From the NCBI GenBank assembly GCA_023386675.1, contig JAEWJG010000320.1, positions 1-6,939 on the forward strand: DNA of 6,939 bases. Direction: 5' to 3'. The position numbers and the translations under genes are program-made. This DNA comes from Actinomycetes bacterium. Lineage in GTDB: Bacteria; Actinomycetota; Actinomycetes; Actinomycetales; Microbacteriaceae. A model generated the notes under the pieces. That model was given only the letters and a program-made list of their open reading frames with translations. It was not told where the DNA came from and made no database searches. Of this stretch, positions 1-6,200 are shown in pieces (position 1 is the stretch's first letter; each line of letters opens with the position of its first letter).

Positions 1-50
1 GGCCGCGGCTCCCGCCGCGCCCAGGGCTGACGCCCCCATCCCCACTACAC

Positions 51-90
51 GAAGAGTGCACGCCCGGACCCCGTCCGGCGTGCACTTTTT
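51..90 (+). terminator. Hairpin 1 with T5 tail (possible rho-independent terminator)
   Basis: The left arm AAGAGTGCACGC (52-63) pairs with GCGTGCACTTTT (78-89), a 12-bp stem with one G-U pair. The top of the stem continues through CGGAC/GTCCG (65-69/73-77) with a three-C loop and one bulged C (64). The right arm runs into five T (86-90), as expected for an intrinsic terminator reading on the plus strand. An in-frame TGA at 28-30 could be the end of an upstream plus-strand gene, but only nine codons are visible. The terminator role is an inference; the structure is seen directly. Confidence 0.5.
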
Positions 91-145
91 GCGTACTCGC
101 GACGATCGACGCCTGCACATCGTCACCGCCCACCATCGACTACGC

Positions 146-185
146 GAAGAGTGCACGCAACACGCCGCATCGGCGTGCACTCTTG
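146..185. repeat. Hairpin 2 of the tandem repeat (perfect 12-bp stem)
   Basis: AAGAGTGCACGC (147-158) is perfectly complementary to GCGTGCACTCTT (173-184), with a 14-nt loop. A competing inner hairpin, CGCCG (163-167) with CGGCG (171-175), is possible. Here the right arm ends CTCTTG, not in a T run, so it is a poorer terminator than copies 1 and 3. The symmetric arms could equally be a binding site for a dimeric protein. Confidence 0.6.
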
Positions 186-239
186 ACGGGCTCGCGACGG
201 TGGACGCCATCCATCCCCGACGGCCGTCATCGACTACAC

Positions 240-279
240 AGTGAGTGCCCGCGACACGCCGCATGGGTGTGCACTTTTT
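240..279 (+). repeat. Hairpin 3 of the tandem repeat (decayed stem, T5 tail)
   Basis: The left arm GTGAGTGCCCGC (241-252) has mutated relative to copies 1 and 2 (CCC for CAC), while the right arm GTGTGCACTTTTT (267-279) keeps GTGCAC and five T. The stem is weakened by at least two mismatches. The loop still reads ACACGCCGCAT as in copy 2, showing common descent. The copy lies about 40 bp past the stop codon of the minus-strand TetR gene, but on that strand there is no T run, so it is not an obvious terminator for that gene. Confidence 0.5.
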
Positions 280-318
280 GCGGACTCGATGGCGGGGCGG
301 GCGGGGGGCGGGCTGGGG

Positions 319-918
319 TCAGGGCGCGGGGGGTGTGGCGGCCAGGTGCTCGACGCCGGCGATGACTCCGTCGACGAGCACCGCGTAGCTGCGGTCGAGG
401 TCGTCGGGGAGGCCGAAGCCGCCGCCGAGCTCGAGCGTGACGAAGCCATGGATCGCGCTGCGCAGCATCCGCACGGCGTCCACCAGTTCGTCGTCGGGCA
501 GCCCGAACCCGCGCAGCACGCCGGCGAGCACCGCCAGCGTCTCCGCCGAGCGCGCGCTGAGCTCGTCGTCGGCGGGGTCGGAGCGGTCCGCCGCCACCTG
601 TGTCGCCGCGTAGCGTCCCGGATGCCGGCGGGCGAAGTCGCGCATCGAATCCGCCGCCGCCCGGATCGCGTCGGGACCCGCCCGGCCGACGGTCGCGGCC
701 GTAAGGGTCCGCGTCAACTCGGCGACCGACTCCGTCGCCACCAGGCGGCGCAGGTCGCCGAGCGACGCGACGTGCTTGTACAGGCTGGGCACGGCGACGC
801 CGGCCCGACCGGCCACGGCCGCCAGGGTCAGCGACTCGAAGCCGGAGGTGCCCCCCTCGTCCACGACGTCCACCGCGACGGCGGTGACGGCGGCGCGGGT
901 GAGTCCGGCCCTAGGCAT
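319..918 (-). CDS. TetR/AcrR-family transcriptional regulator (WHG-type C-terminal domain)
   Basis: A 199-residue one-component repressor, the usual length for TetR proteins. The N-terminal domain begins MPRAGLTRAAV. The helix-turn-helix lies at about residues 31-50 (TLAAVAGRAGVAVPSLYKHV), with the family's SLYKHV recognition-helix ending. The C-terminal part contains LRSAIHGFVTLE (152-163) and GGFGLPDDLD (166-175), which resemble the TetR C-terminal domain called WHG/TetR_C_33; this domain would bind a small ligand and dimerise. I chose the ATG at 918 because homologues begin MPRAGL; the longer reading from 960 adds an Arg/Gly-rich stretch lying inside the hydrolase gene. The ATG overlaps the hydrolase stop (ATGCCTAG, 911-918), so the two genes are probably translationally coupled. 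It most likely represses its own operon through the inverted repeat at 1784-1804. The ligand is unknown. Confidence 0.93.
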   Translation of the reverse strand: MPRAGLTRAAVTAVAVDVVDEGGTSGFESLTLAAVAGRAGVAVPSLYKHVASLGDLRRLVATESVAELTRTLTAATVGRAGPDAIRAAADSMRDFARRHPGRYAATQVAADRSDPADDELSARSAETLAVLAGVLRGFGLPDDELVDAVRMLRSAIHGFVTLELGGGFGLPDDLDRSYAVLVDGVIAGVEHLAATPPAP

Positions 919-1777
919 TCGGCTCCGCCCACGTCGTCCCGTCGGGCGCCCGGCGCGCATCCACGAAGGCCAGGGTCGGTGCGACGGTCAGGTCGGGACG
1001 CTGCGCGTGCGGGTAGTGGGCCGCCTCCTGCACGCGCACGACCTCGACGCCCTGCTCCGCCATCCACGCGCACTCGGCGTCGAGGTCGCGGTAGTCGGGG
1101 TCGAGCTCGCCCACGAACGCGAGGATGGGCACGCTCACCTCGCGCACACGCGGCCCGACCGGCGCGTGCGTGAGCTGCAGCGTCAGCCGGCGGAACGCCG
1201 CCAGCCGTCCCGGCTCCGACAGCATCGCGCGGATCGCCGCGACATGCTCGCCGAGCCAGGGCGCGGTCCGTCCGCGATTGAGCGTTCGGCGGTAGTACCC
1301 GGCCCACAGCGAAACGCCCCACGGGCGGACGAACATCGCCCGGTACATCGTGTGCAGCAGTCCCGTCGCCGCACGTCCCATCTCCGGATCGCGGAGCAGC
1401 GGCCCGTAGAACACCAGGCCCGCGACGAGGTCCGGCCGCTCGGCGCCGACCCACGTGGCGGCCGCCGACCCCATGGAGTTGCCCAGCACGACCGCCGGGC
1501 CGCCGAGCTCCTCGATGAGGGCGATCAGGTCGCCGGCCGTCGCGAGGTCGCCGAACTCGCGAAACGACACGTCCGAGTCACCGTGCGCCCGCAGGTCGGT
1601 GACCGCGACGCGGTAGCCGGCCCCGACGAGCGGGGTGACGAGCTCGCGGAAGCTGGAGCGGAGGTCGCCCATTCCGGGCACCGCCACGACGAGAGGGCCG
1701 TGCCCCTCGACGGTGTAGCTCACGCGCCCCTCCGGGCGCTGCAGGAAGTGCACCTGCGACTTGATGGAAGTGCTCAT
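911..1777 (-). CDS. Alpha/beta-fold hydrolase
   Basis: A predicted 288-residue cytoplasmic alpha/beta hydrolase with no signal peptide. Visible motifs are the oxyanion loop VPGMGD (34-39), DLRAHGDS (61-68), the nucleophile elbow LGNSMGS with Ser101 (98-104), the acid region GELDPD (223-228; Asp226 or a neighbour) and the catalytic His254 in AAHYPHAQRP (252-261). A cap insert of about 90 residues (130-215) separates core and acid strand, as in the broad esterase/haloperoxidase-like group; the substrate cannot be read from sequence. I start at the ATG at 1777. An upstream in-frame ATG at 1813 would add 12 residues, but these would cover a perfect operator-like palindrome and the predicted -10. 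There is no good ribosome-binding site before 1777, consistent with a leaderless message. It is co-transcribed with the TetR gene (8-nt overlap), so its activity probably relates to that regulator's ligand. Confidence 0.92.
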   Translation of the reverse strand: MSTSIKSQVHFLQRPEGRVSYTVEGHGPLVVAVPGMGDLRSSFRELVTPLVGAGYRVAVTDLRAHGDSDVSFREFGDLATAGDLIALIEELGGPAVVLGNSMGSAAATWVGAERPDLVAGLVFYGPLLRDPEMGRAATGLLHTMYRAMFVRPWGVSLWAGYYRRTLNRGRTAPWLGEHVAAIRAMLSEPGRLAAFRRLTLQLTHAPVGPRVREVSVPILAFVGELDPDYRDLDAECAWMAEQGVEVVRVQEAAHYPHAQRPDLTVAPTLAFVDARRAPDGTTWAEPNA

Positions 1778-1783
1778 AGCCGT

Positions 1784-1804
1784 AAAGCTAACACCGTTAG
1801 CTTT
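1784..1804. promoter_or_regulatory. Probable TetR operator: perfect 9-3-9 inverted repeat
   Basis: AAAGCTAAC (1784-1792), a 3-nt spacer (1793-1795) and GTTAGCTTT (1796-1804) form a perfect palindrome of 21 bp. Its length, AT-richness in a GC-rich background and position seven bases before the hydrolase ATG are typical of a TetR-dimer operator. It covers the predicted -10 and most of the spacer, so binding would block RNA polymerase. Assigning it to the TetR protein encoded in the same operon is an inference from position. Confidence 0.8.
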
Positions 1805-1813
1805 GACGCACAA
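1785..1813 (-). promoter_or_regulatory. Predicted promoter of the hydrolase-TetR operon, leaderless
   Basis: On the minus strand a -35-like TTGTGC (1813-1808) is followed by a 17-nt spacer and a -10-like TAGCTT (1790-1785). Seven bases later comes the ATG at 1777, so transcription would start at or next to the start codon. The hexamers are moderate matches (TTG of the -35; T, A and final T of the -10), but spacing is ideal and the operator overlaps exactly this region. Confidence 0.5.
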
Positions 1814-1841
1814 GGCATCTTCACGATCACGGCAAGACTCG

Positions 1842-2423
1842 TCAGCGGATGCGCCCGAGGGACGCCATCGCCGCCTTGACCAGCGACCCGCGGCCGCCCT
1901 CCAGCTCCTCCGTGACCGTGTGGGACGTCGCCTCCTCCGGCGTCATCCACGTGAGCTCTAGGGCATCCTGTCGCGGCTCGCACGTGCCGGTGACCGGCAC
2001 GACATAGGCGAGCGAGACGGCGTGCTGGCGTTCATCGACATAGGGCGACACGCCCGGGAGGGGGAAGTACTCCGCCACCTGGAACGGCACGGGGCTCGCC
2101 GGCAGCTGGGGGAACGCCATCGGCCCGAGGTCTTTCTCGAGGTGCCGGAACAGCGCCTCCCTCAACGTCTCGCCGTACATCACGCGCCCGGACACCAGGG
2201 TGCGCGTGATCTCGCCGACGGCATTTGCCCGCAGCAGAATGCCGACCTCGGTCACCTGGCCCAGCCCATCCACGCGGACCGGGACCGCCTCGACGTAGAG
2301 CAGGGGCAGCCGCCCCCGGATCTGCGCCAGCTCGAGGTCGGACAGCCAGGCGGGACCGGGCTGCGGGCCGTCGCCGGGGAGCGGGTCGGGGGTGGGATCC
2401 GGATCCGGGGTGCGAACGCTCAT
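1842..2423 (-). CDS. Nudix hydrolase family protein, DUF4916-like, with degenerate Nudix box
   Basis: A 193-residue protein resembling the actinobacterial Nudix-related family DUF4916 (motifs LLYVEAVPVRVD at 41-52, LVSGRVMYGE at 76-85, PQLPASPVPFQVAEYFP at 105-121, RQHAVSLAYVVPV at 132-144). Residues 6-24 are a Pro/Asp/Gly-rich, probably disordered leader. The Nudix box has exact spacing, G79-x5-E85-x7-R93 to G100, but the usual R-E-U-x-E-E core reads RHLEKDLG: the first and second Glu of the metal-binding cluster are His94 and Lys97, the third is Asp98. It may thus hydrolyse a nucleoside-diphosphate-linked substrate weakly, use other ligands, or be non-catalytic. The ATG at 2423 has AGGA 7 nt upstream (2434-2431). 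It is transcribed divergently from the esterase and lies 64 bp upstream of the hydrolase operon on the same strand. Confidence 0.85.
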   Translation of the reverse strand: MSVRTPDPDPTPDPLPGDGPQPGPAWLSDLELAQIRGRLPLLYVEAVPVRVDGLGQVTEVGILLRANAVGEITRTLVSGRVMYGETLREALFRHLEKDLGPMAFPQLPASPVPFQVAEYFPLPGVSPYVDERQHAVSLAYVVPVTGTCEPRQDALELTWMTPEEATSHTVTEELEGGRGSLVKAAMASLGRIR

Positions 2424-2429
2424 GCATGA

Positions 2430-2457
2430 ATCCTACGGAAGGCGATCCCCGCGTCTA
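2430..2457 (-). promoter_or_regulatory. Predicted promoter / ribosome-binding region of the Nudix gene
   Basis: On the minus strand, TAGGAT (2435-2430) lies six bases before the ATG at 2423. It can be read as a -10 hexamer giving a leaderless mRNA, with a -35-like TAGACG (2457-2452) after a 16-nt spacer. The AGGA inside it (2434-2431) can alternatively be read as a Shine-Dalgarno with 7-nt spacing. The two readings are mutually exclusive if transcription starts at the ATG. Confidence 0.4.
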
Positions 2458-2462
2458 CGGGT

Positions 2463-2478
2463 CACAGACGGATCTGTG
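2463..2478. promoter_or_regulatory. Inverted repeat in the divergent promoter region
   Basis: CACAGA (2463-2468), spacer CGGA, TCTGTG (2473-2478) is a perfect 6-4-6 inverted repeat between the Nudix and esterase genes. It lies just upstream of the predicted Nudix -35 and about 25 bp before the predicted esterase -35, a position suited to a shared operator. No regulator is identified and a 6-bp arm can occur by chance. Confidence 0.3.
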
Positions 2479-2503
2479 GATGGGCGGCACTCCGACGGGG
2501 GCT

Positions 2504-2540
2504 GTGAACGATTCCCTCTCCGGGCGCAGAATGGAGGGTG
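2504..2540 (+). promoter_or_regulatory. Predicted promoter and GTG start of the esterase gene
   Basis: A -10-like CAGAAT (2527-2532) lies five bases before the GTG at 2538; a weak -35-like GTGAAC (2504-2509) sits 17 nt upstream. GGAGG (2533-2537) directly abuts the GTG with zero spacing, too close for a working Shine-Dalgarno, so a leaderless start is more plausible. An ATG at 2531 is out of frame with the esterase. Confidence 0.4.
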
Positions 2541-3188
2541 CCGTTTCCCGCTCCGGACCTCCGCATCGACCGCGATGCCGTGCTGTGGTCCGCGTCAGAA
2601 CGCGACCGCGCCGGCCGCCCCTTGCTGATCCTGATGCACGGCTACGCGTCGGACGAGGCGGACCTCTTCGGCATCTCCGCCTATCTTCCGCTGGAGCCGG
2701 TGATCGCCTCCCTTCGTGCGCCGATCCCCGAGGGACCGGGCTTCGCGTGGTTCTCGCGCTTCACCAACGTCCCCGGCGACCCGCTCGCGGGGAACGCCGA
2801 CGCCGCGGCACGCGCGGTGCTCGACTGGCTCGACGACCAGCCCGCCGTTCCGACAGGCCTGCTCGGCTTCTCTCAGGGCGGGGCGATGGCCCTGCAGCTG
2901 CTGCGGCTGGCGCCCGAGCGCTTCGACTACGCCGTGCAGCTCTCCGGCTTCGTGGTGAAGGGCGCGCAGCCCCGCGACGCCGAGCTCGCCGAGGCGTCGG
3001 TGCCGGTCTTCTGGGGCCGCGGAACTCTCGACGACACCATCCCCGCCGCATCACTCGACCGCACCACCGAGTGGCTGCCGGGGCACGCCGCCCTCGACGC
3101 CCGCATCTACGAAGGGATGGGGCACGCGATCTCGCCGACGGAGCTGGGCGACATCTCCCGGTTCATCCGTACGCATCTGCCCCGCTGA
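2538..3188 (+). CDS. Phospholipase/carboxylesterase-family serine hydrolase
   Basis: A 216-residue alpha/beta hydrolase of the phospholipase/carboxylesterase (Abhydrolase_2, YpfH/acyl-protein thioesterase-like) family, at the usual family length. The oxyanion-loop motif LMHGYASDEADLFG (32-45) is followed by the nucleophile elbow GFSQGG (110-115, Ser112), the acid loop GTLDDTIP (162-169, Asp165 by the family's D-x-x-I/V-P pattern) and His196 in GMGHAIS (194-200). All three catalytic residues are present. No signal peptide is visible, so it should act in the cytoplasm on short acyl or carboxyl esters; the exact substrate cannot be told. The start is GTG at 2538, because the homologous region begins near residue 8 and upstream codons lack another sensible start; GTG at residue 14 is a weaker alternative. 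It ends 63 bp before lhr, which has its own promoter. Confidence 0.92.
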   Translation: MPFPAPDLRIDRDAVLWSASERDRAGRPLLILMHGYASDEADLFGISAYLPLEPVIASLRAPIPEGPGFAWFSRFTNVPGDPLAGNADAAARAVLDWLDDQPAVPTGLLGFSQGGAMALQLLRLAPERFDYAVQLSGFVVKGAQPRDAELAEASVPVFWGRGTLDDTIPAASLDRTTEWLPGHAALDARIYEGMGHAISPTELGDISRFIRTHLPR

Positions 3189-3216
3189 GCGTTCTCCACA
3201 GGTCGTCCTCGCGGCC

Positions 3217-3254
3217 CTGACAGTGTCGGTGGTCGGGTGCAGGATGGAGGGATG
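3217..3254 (+). promoter_or_regulatory. Predicted lhr promoter, leaderless
   Basis: CTGACA (3217-3222, five of six bases matching the -35 consensus), a 17-nt spacer and CAGGAT (3240-3245) form the best promoter match in the window. The ATG (3252) begins six bases after the -10, where transcription would start. GGAGGG (3246-3251) directly touches the ATG and is too close to serve as a normal Shine-Dalgarno. I looked for an actinobacterial LexA box (CGAAC/GTTCG) around it and saw none. Confidence 0.55.
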
Positions 3255-6200
3255 AGCGACGTGCTCGACCGCTTCTCCCCCGCGACCCGCGAATGGTTCC
3301 GCGGGGCCTTCGCCGCGCCCACGGCGGCGCAGGAGGGCGCGTGGGAGGCGATCTCGCACGGCAAGCACGCGCTGGTCATCGCGCCGACCGGTTCGGGCAA
3401 GACCCTGGCGTCGTTCCTGTGGGCGATCGACCGGCTGGCGAGCGAGCCGCGGGCGGCAGACGCGAAGCCGGGCACGCGCGTCCTCTACATCTCCCCGCTC
3501 AAGGCCCTGGGCGTGGATGTGGAACGCAACCTCCGCGCGCCGCTGGTCGGCGTCACGCAGACCGCGAAGCGCCTCGGCGCCGAGCCGCCCCACGTCAGCG
3601 TGGGCGTGCGGTCGGGCGACACCCCCGCCTCCGATCGCCGGGCGCTGCTGAGCAGTCCGCCCGACATCCTGATCACGACGCCCGAGTCGCTATTCCTCAT
3701 GCTCACCTCACAGGCGCGCGAGACGCTGACGTCGGTCGAGACGGTCATCGTCGACGAGGTCCACGCCGTCGCCTCCACCAAGCGCGGCGCCCACCTCGCG
3801 CTGTCCCTCGAGCGGCTGGATCAGCTGCTCGAGAAGCCGGCGCAGCGCATCGGCCTCTCCGCGACGGTGCGGCCGCCGGAGGAGGTGGCCCGTTTCCTCG
3901 GCGGCCAGTCCCCGGTCGAGGTCGTGGCTCCGCCCGCGGGCAAGCGCTTCGATCTGCGCGTGGTCGTCCCGGTCGAGGACATGAGCGAGCTCGGCACCTC
4001 GACCTATGCCAGCGAGAATCCTGGAGACGGGTCGCCACCGCAGGCCGGCTCGATCTGGCCGCACGTCGAGGAGGCGATCGTCGATCGCGTGCTCGAGAAC
4101 CGCTCGACGATCGTGTTCGCCAACTCGCGCCGCCTGGCGGAGCGACTGACGGCACGGTTCAACGAGATCTACGAGGAGCGGCTGCTCGGCGGCGAGGTCG
4201 ACGACGCGGGGGCGCGACGGGCACCCGCCGAGCTGATGGGAGGCTCCGGCCAGACCCGGGGCTCGCAGGCGGTCGCCGACGAGGACACGCTGGTGCTGGC
4301 GCGCGCCCACCACGGCTCCGTGAGCAAGGAGCAGCGGGCGCTGATCGAGGATGACCTCAAGACGGGCCGCCTCCGCTGCGTCGTCGCAACCTCCAGCCTC
4401 GAGCTGGGCATCGACATGGGGGCGGTCGACCTCGTCATCCAGGTCGAGGCACCGCCGTCGGTCGCGAGCGGGCTGCAGCGGGTGGGACGCGCCGGTCACC
4501 AGGTCGGCGAGATCTCGCGCGGCGTCGTCTTCCCGAAGCATCGGGCCGATCTCATCCACTCGACCGTGGCGACCGAGCGGATGACGGCCGGCCTCATCGA
4601 GTCCCTCAAGGTCCCGGCGAACCCGCTCGACATCCTCGCCCAGCAGACGGTCGCAGCGGTGGCGCTCGAACCGGTGGATGCGGACGACTGGTTCGACGCC
4701 GTGCGCCGCAGCGCGCCCTTCTCGACCCTCCCCCGCAGCGCCTATGACGCGACGCTCGACCTGCTCGCCGGGCGGTACCCGTCCGACGAGTTCGCCGAGC
4801 TGCGGCCGCGCATCGTCTGGGACCGCGACACCGGCACCCTCACCGGCCGGCCGGGAGCGCAGCGGCTCGCGGTGACAAGCGGGGGCACCATCCCCGACCG
4901 CGGCCTCTTCGGCGTCTACATGGTGGGCGAGAAGGCGAGTCGCGTCGGCGAGCTCGACGAGGAGATGGTCTACGAGTCGCGCGTGGGCGACGTATTCGCG
5001 CTGGGTTCGACGAGCTGGCGCATCCAGGAGATCACCCACGACCGCGTGCTCGTCACGCCGGCGTTCGGCGAGCCCGGGCGCCTGCCGTTCTGGAAGGGCG
5101 ACGGGATCGGGCGCCCGGTGGAGCTTGGGCGGGCGGTCGGCGCGTTCACGCGTGAGCTGAGCACTGCCTCCCCCGCCGACGCCGAACTGCGCTGCGTGGA
5201 GGCCGGGCTCGACGCGTGGGCGACGAACAACCTGCTGGCGTTCCTGCGGGAGCAGAAGGAGGCGACCGGCCACGTTCCGACCGACCGCACGCTCGTGGTC
5301 GAGCGTTTCCGCGACGAGCTCGGCGACTGGCGGGTCGTGCTGCATTCCCCGTTCGGCATGCAGGTGCATTCCCCCTGGGCGCTCGCGGTCCAGGCGCGCG
5401 TTCGCGAGCGATATGGGATCGACGCCGGAGCCATGGCGGCCGACGACGGCATCGTGGTGCGCATTCCGGACACCGAGGCGCAGCCGCCCGGCGGCGAGCT
5501 CTTCGTCTTCGAGCCGCAGGAGCTGGACGAACTAGTGACGTCCGAGGTGGGCGGGTCGGCTCTGTTCGCCTCGCGCTTCCGCGAGTCCGCGGCTCGCGCG
5601 CTTCTGCTCCCGAAGTACAACCCTGGCAAGCGGTCGCCGCTCTGGCAGCAGCGCCAGAAGGCTGCGCAGCTGCTGGATGTGGCGCGCAAATACCCGACGT
5701 TCCCGATCATCCTCGAGACCATCCGCGAGGTCCTGCAGGACGTCTACGACCTCGGCGCGCTGACCGACATCGCCAAGCAGATCGAGCAGCGCAGCATCCG
5801 GCTGGTCGAGGCGGCCACCGAGACGGCGTCCCCGTTCGCACGGTCGCTGCTGTTCGGATATGTCGCTGCGTTCATGTACGAAGGCGACAGCCCGCTGGCT
5901 GAGCGCCGCGCGGCCGCCCTGTCGCTCGACGCCGGCTTGCTTGCCGAGCTGCTCGGGCGGGCCGAGCTGCGCGAGCTGCTGGACCCGCAGGTCATCGAGC
6001 GCGTGGAACTGCAGCTCCAGCGGCTCGCACCCGAGCGCCGTGTGCGCGGCGTGGAGGGTGTCGCGGACCTGCTGCGTCTGCTCGGCCCGCTGTCGACGGA
6101 GGAGGTCGCCGAGCGCCTGGAGGCGGAAGGCGACGCCGAGGCGCCCGCCGTTCACTCCGGCGCAGGCGATGTGGCTGGTGCGGCGCACGACGTGGTCGGC

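Larger units (their letters stand above)
37..297. repeat. Three degenerate tandem copies of a ~94-95 bp hairpin-containing repeat
   Basis: Three copies start near 37, 134 and 228. Landmarks recur at fixed distances: ACTAC at 44, 139 and 233, and GAGTGC at 54, 149 and 243, giving periods of 95 and 94 bp. Each copy reads (A/G)ACTAC, then GAGTGCACGC or a variant, a loop of about 14 nt, then G(C/T)GTGCACT(C/T)TT. A tail resembling CTCGCGACGGTGGACGCC follows in copies 1 and 2; copy 3 fades near 290, shortly before the TetR gene end. Because the sequence between hairpins is also conserved from copy 1 to copy 2, this is a whole-unit duplication and not separate hairpins. This is the only notable content of the 318-bp gene-free left end. 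Function unknown: repeated terminator, REP-like element or protein-binding array are all possible. Confidence 0.85.

Noticed and set aside
1..30. Possible 3' end of an upstream plus-strand gene ending in TGA at 28-30
   Set aside because: Only nine codons are visible, too few to judge. The stretch also contains a CGCGGC/GCCGCG hairpin (4-9/14-19). It would fit hairpin 1 acting as its terminator but cannot be supported as a gene.
37..297. CRISPR array
   Set aside because: Units are about 95 bp, the inter-hairpin sequence is itself conserved instead of being unique spacers, copies are degenerate, and no cas gene is nearby.
56..449. Small open frames within the 95-bp repeats
   Set aside because: Their peptides merely restate the DNA repeat (similar Cys-Thr and His-Ala-Ala patterns), and they lack a start signal; such frames are readily over-annotated where this kind of repeat occurs.
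1778..1841. Terminator between the Nudix gene and the hydrolase operon
   Set aside because: No stem followed by a T run on the minus strand; the only strong symmetry there is the operator-like palindrome. Readthrough from the Nudix gene is possible.
241..1879. Plus-strand open frames of 310 and 367 codons opposite the TetR and hydrolase genes
   Set aside because: They run antisense to two genes with clear family motifs and have Arg-rich composition without domains.
3189..3251. SOS (LexA) box upstream of lhr
   Set aside because: Mycobacterial lhr is linked to DNA-damage response, so I looked for CGAAC-N4-GTTCG-like symmetry; only an isolated GTTC half-site (3191-3194) is present.
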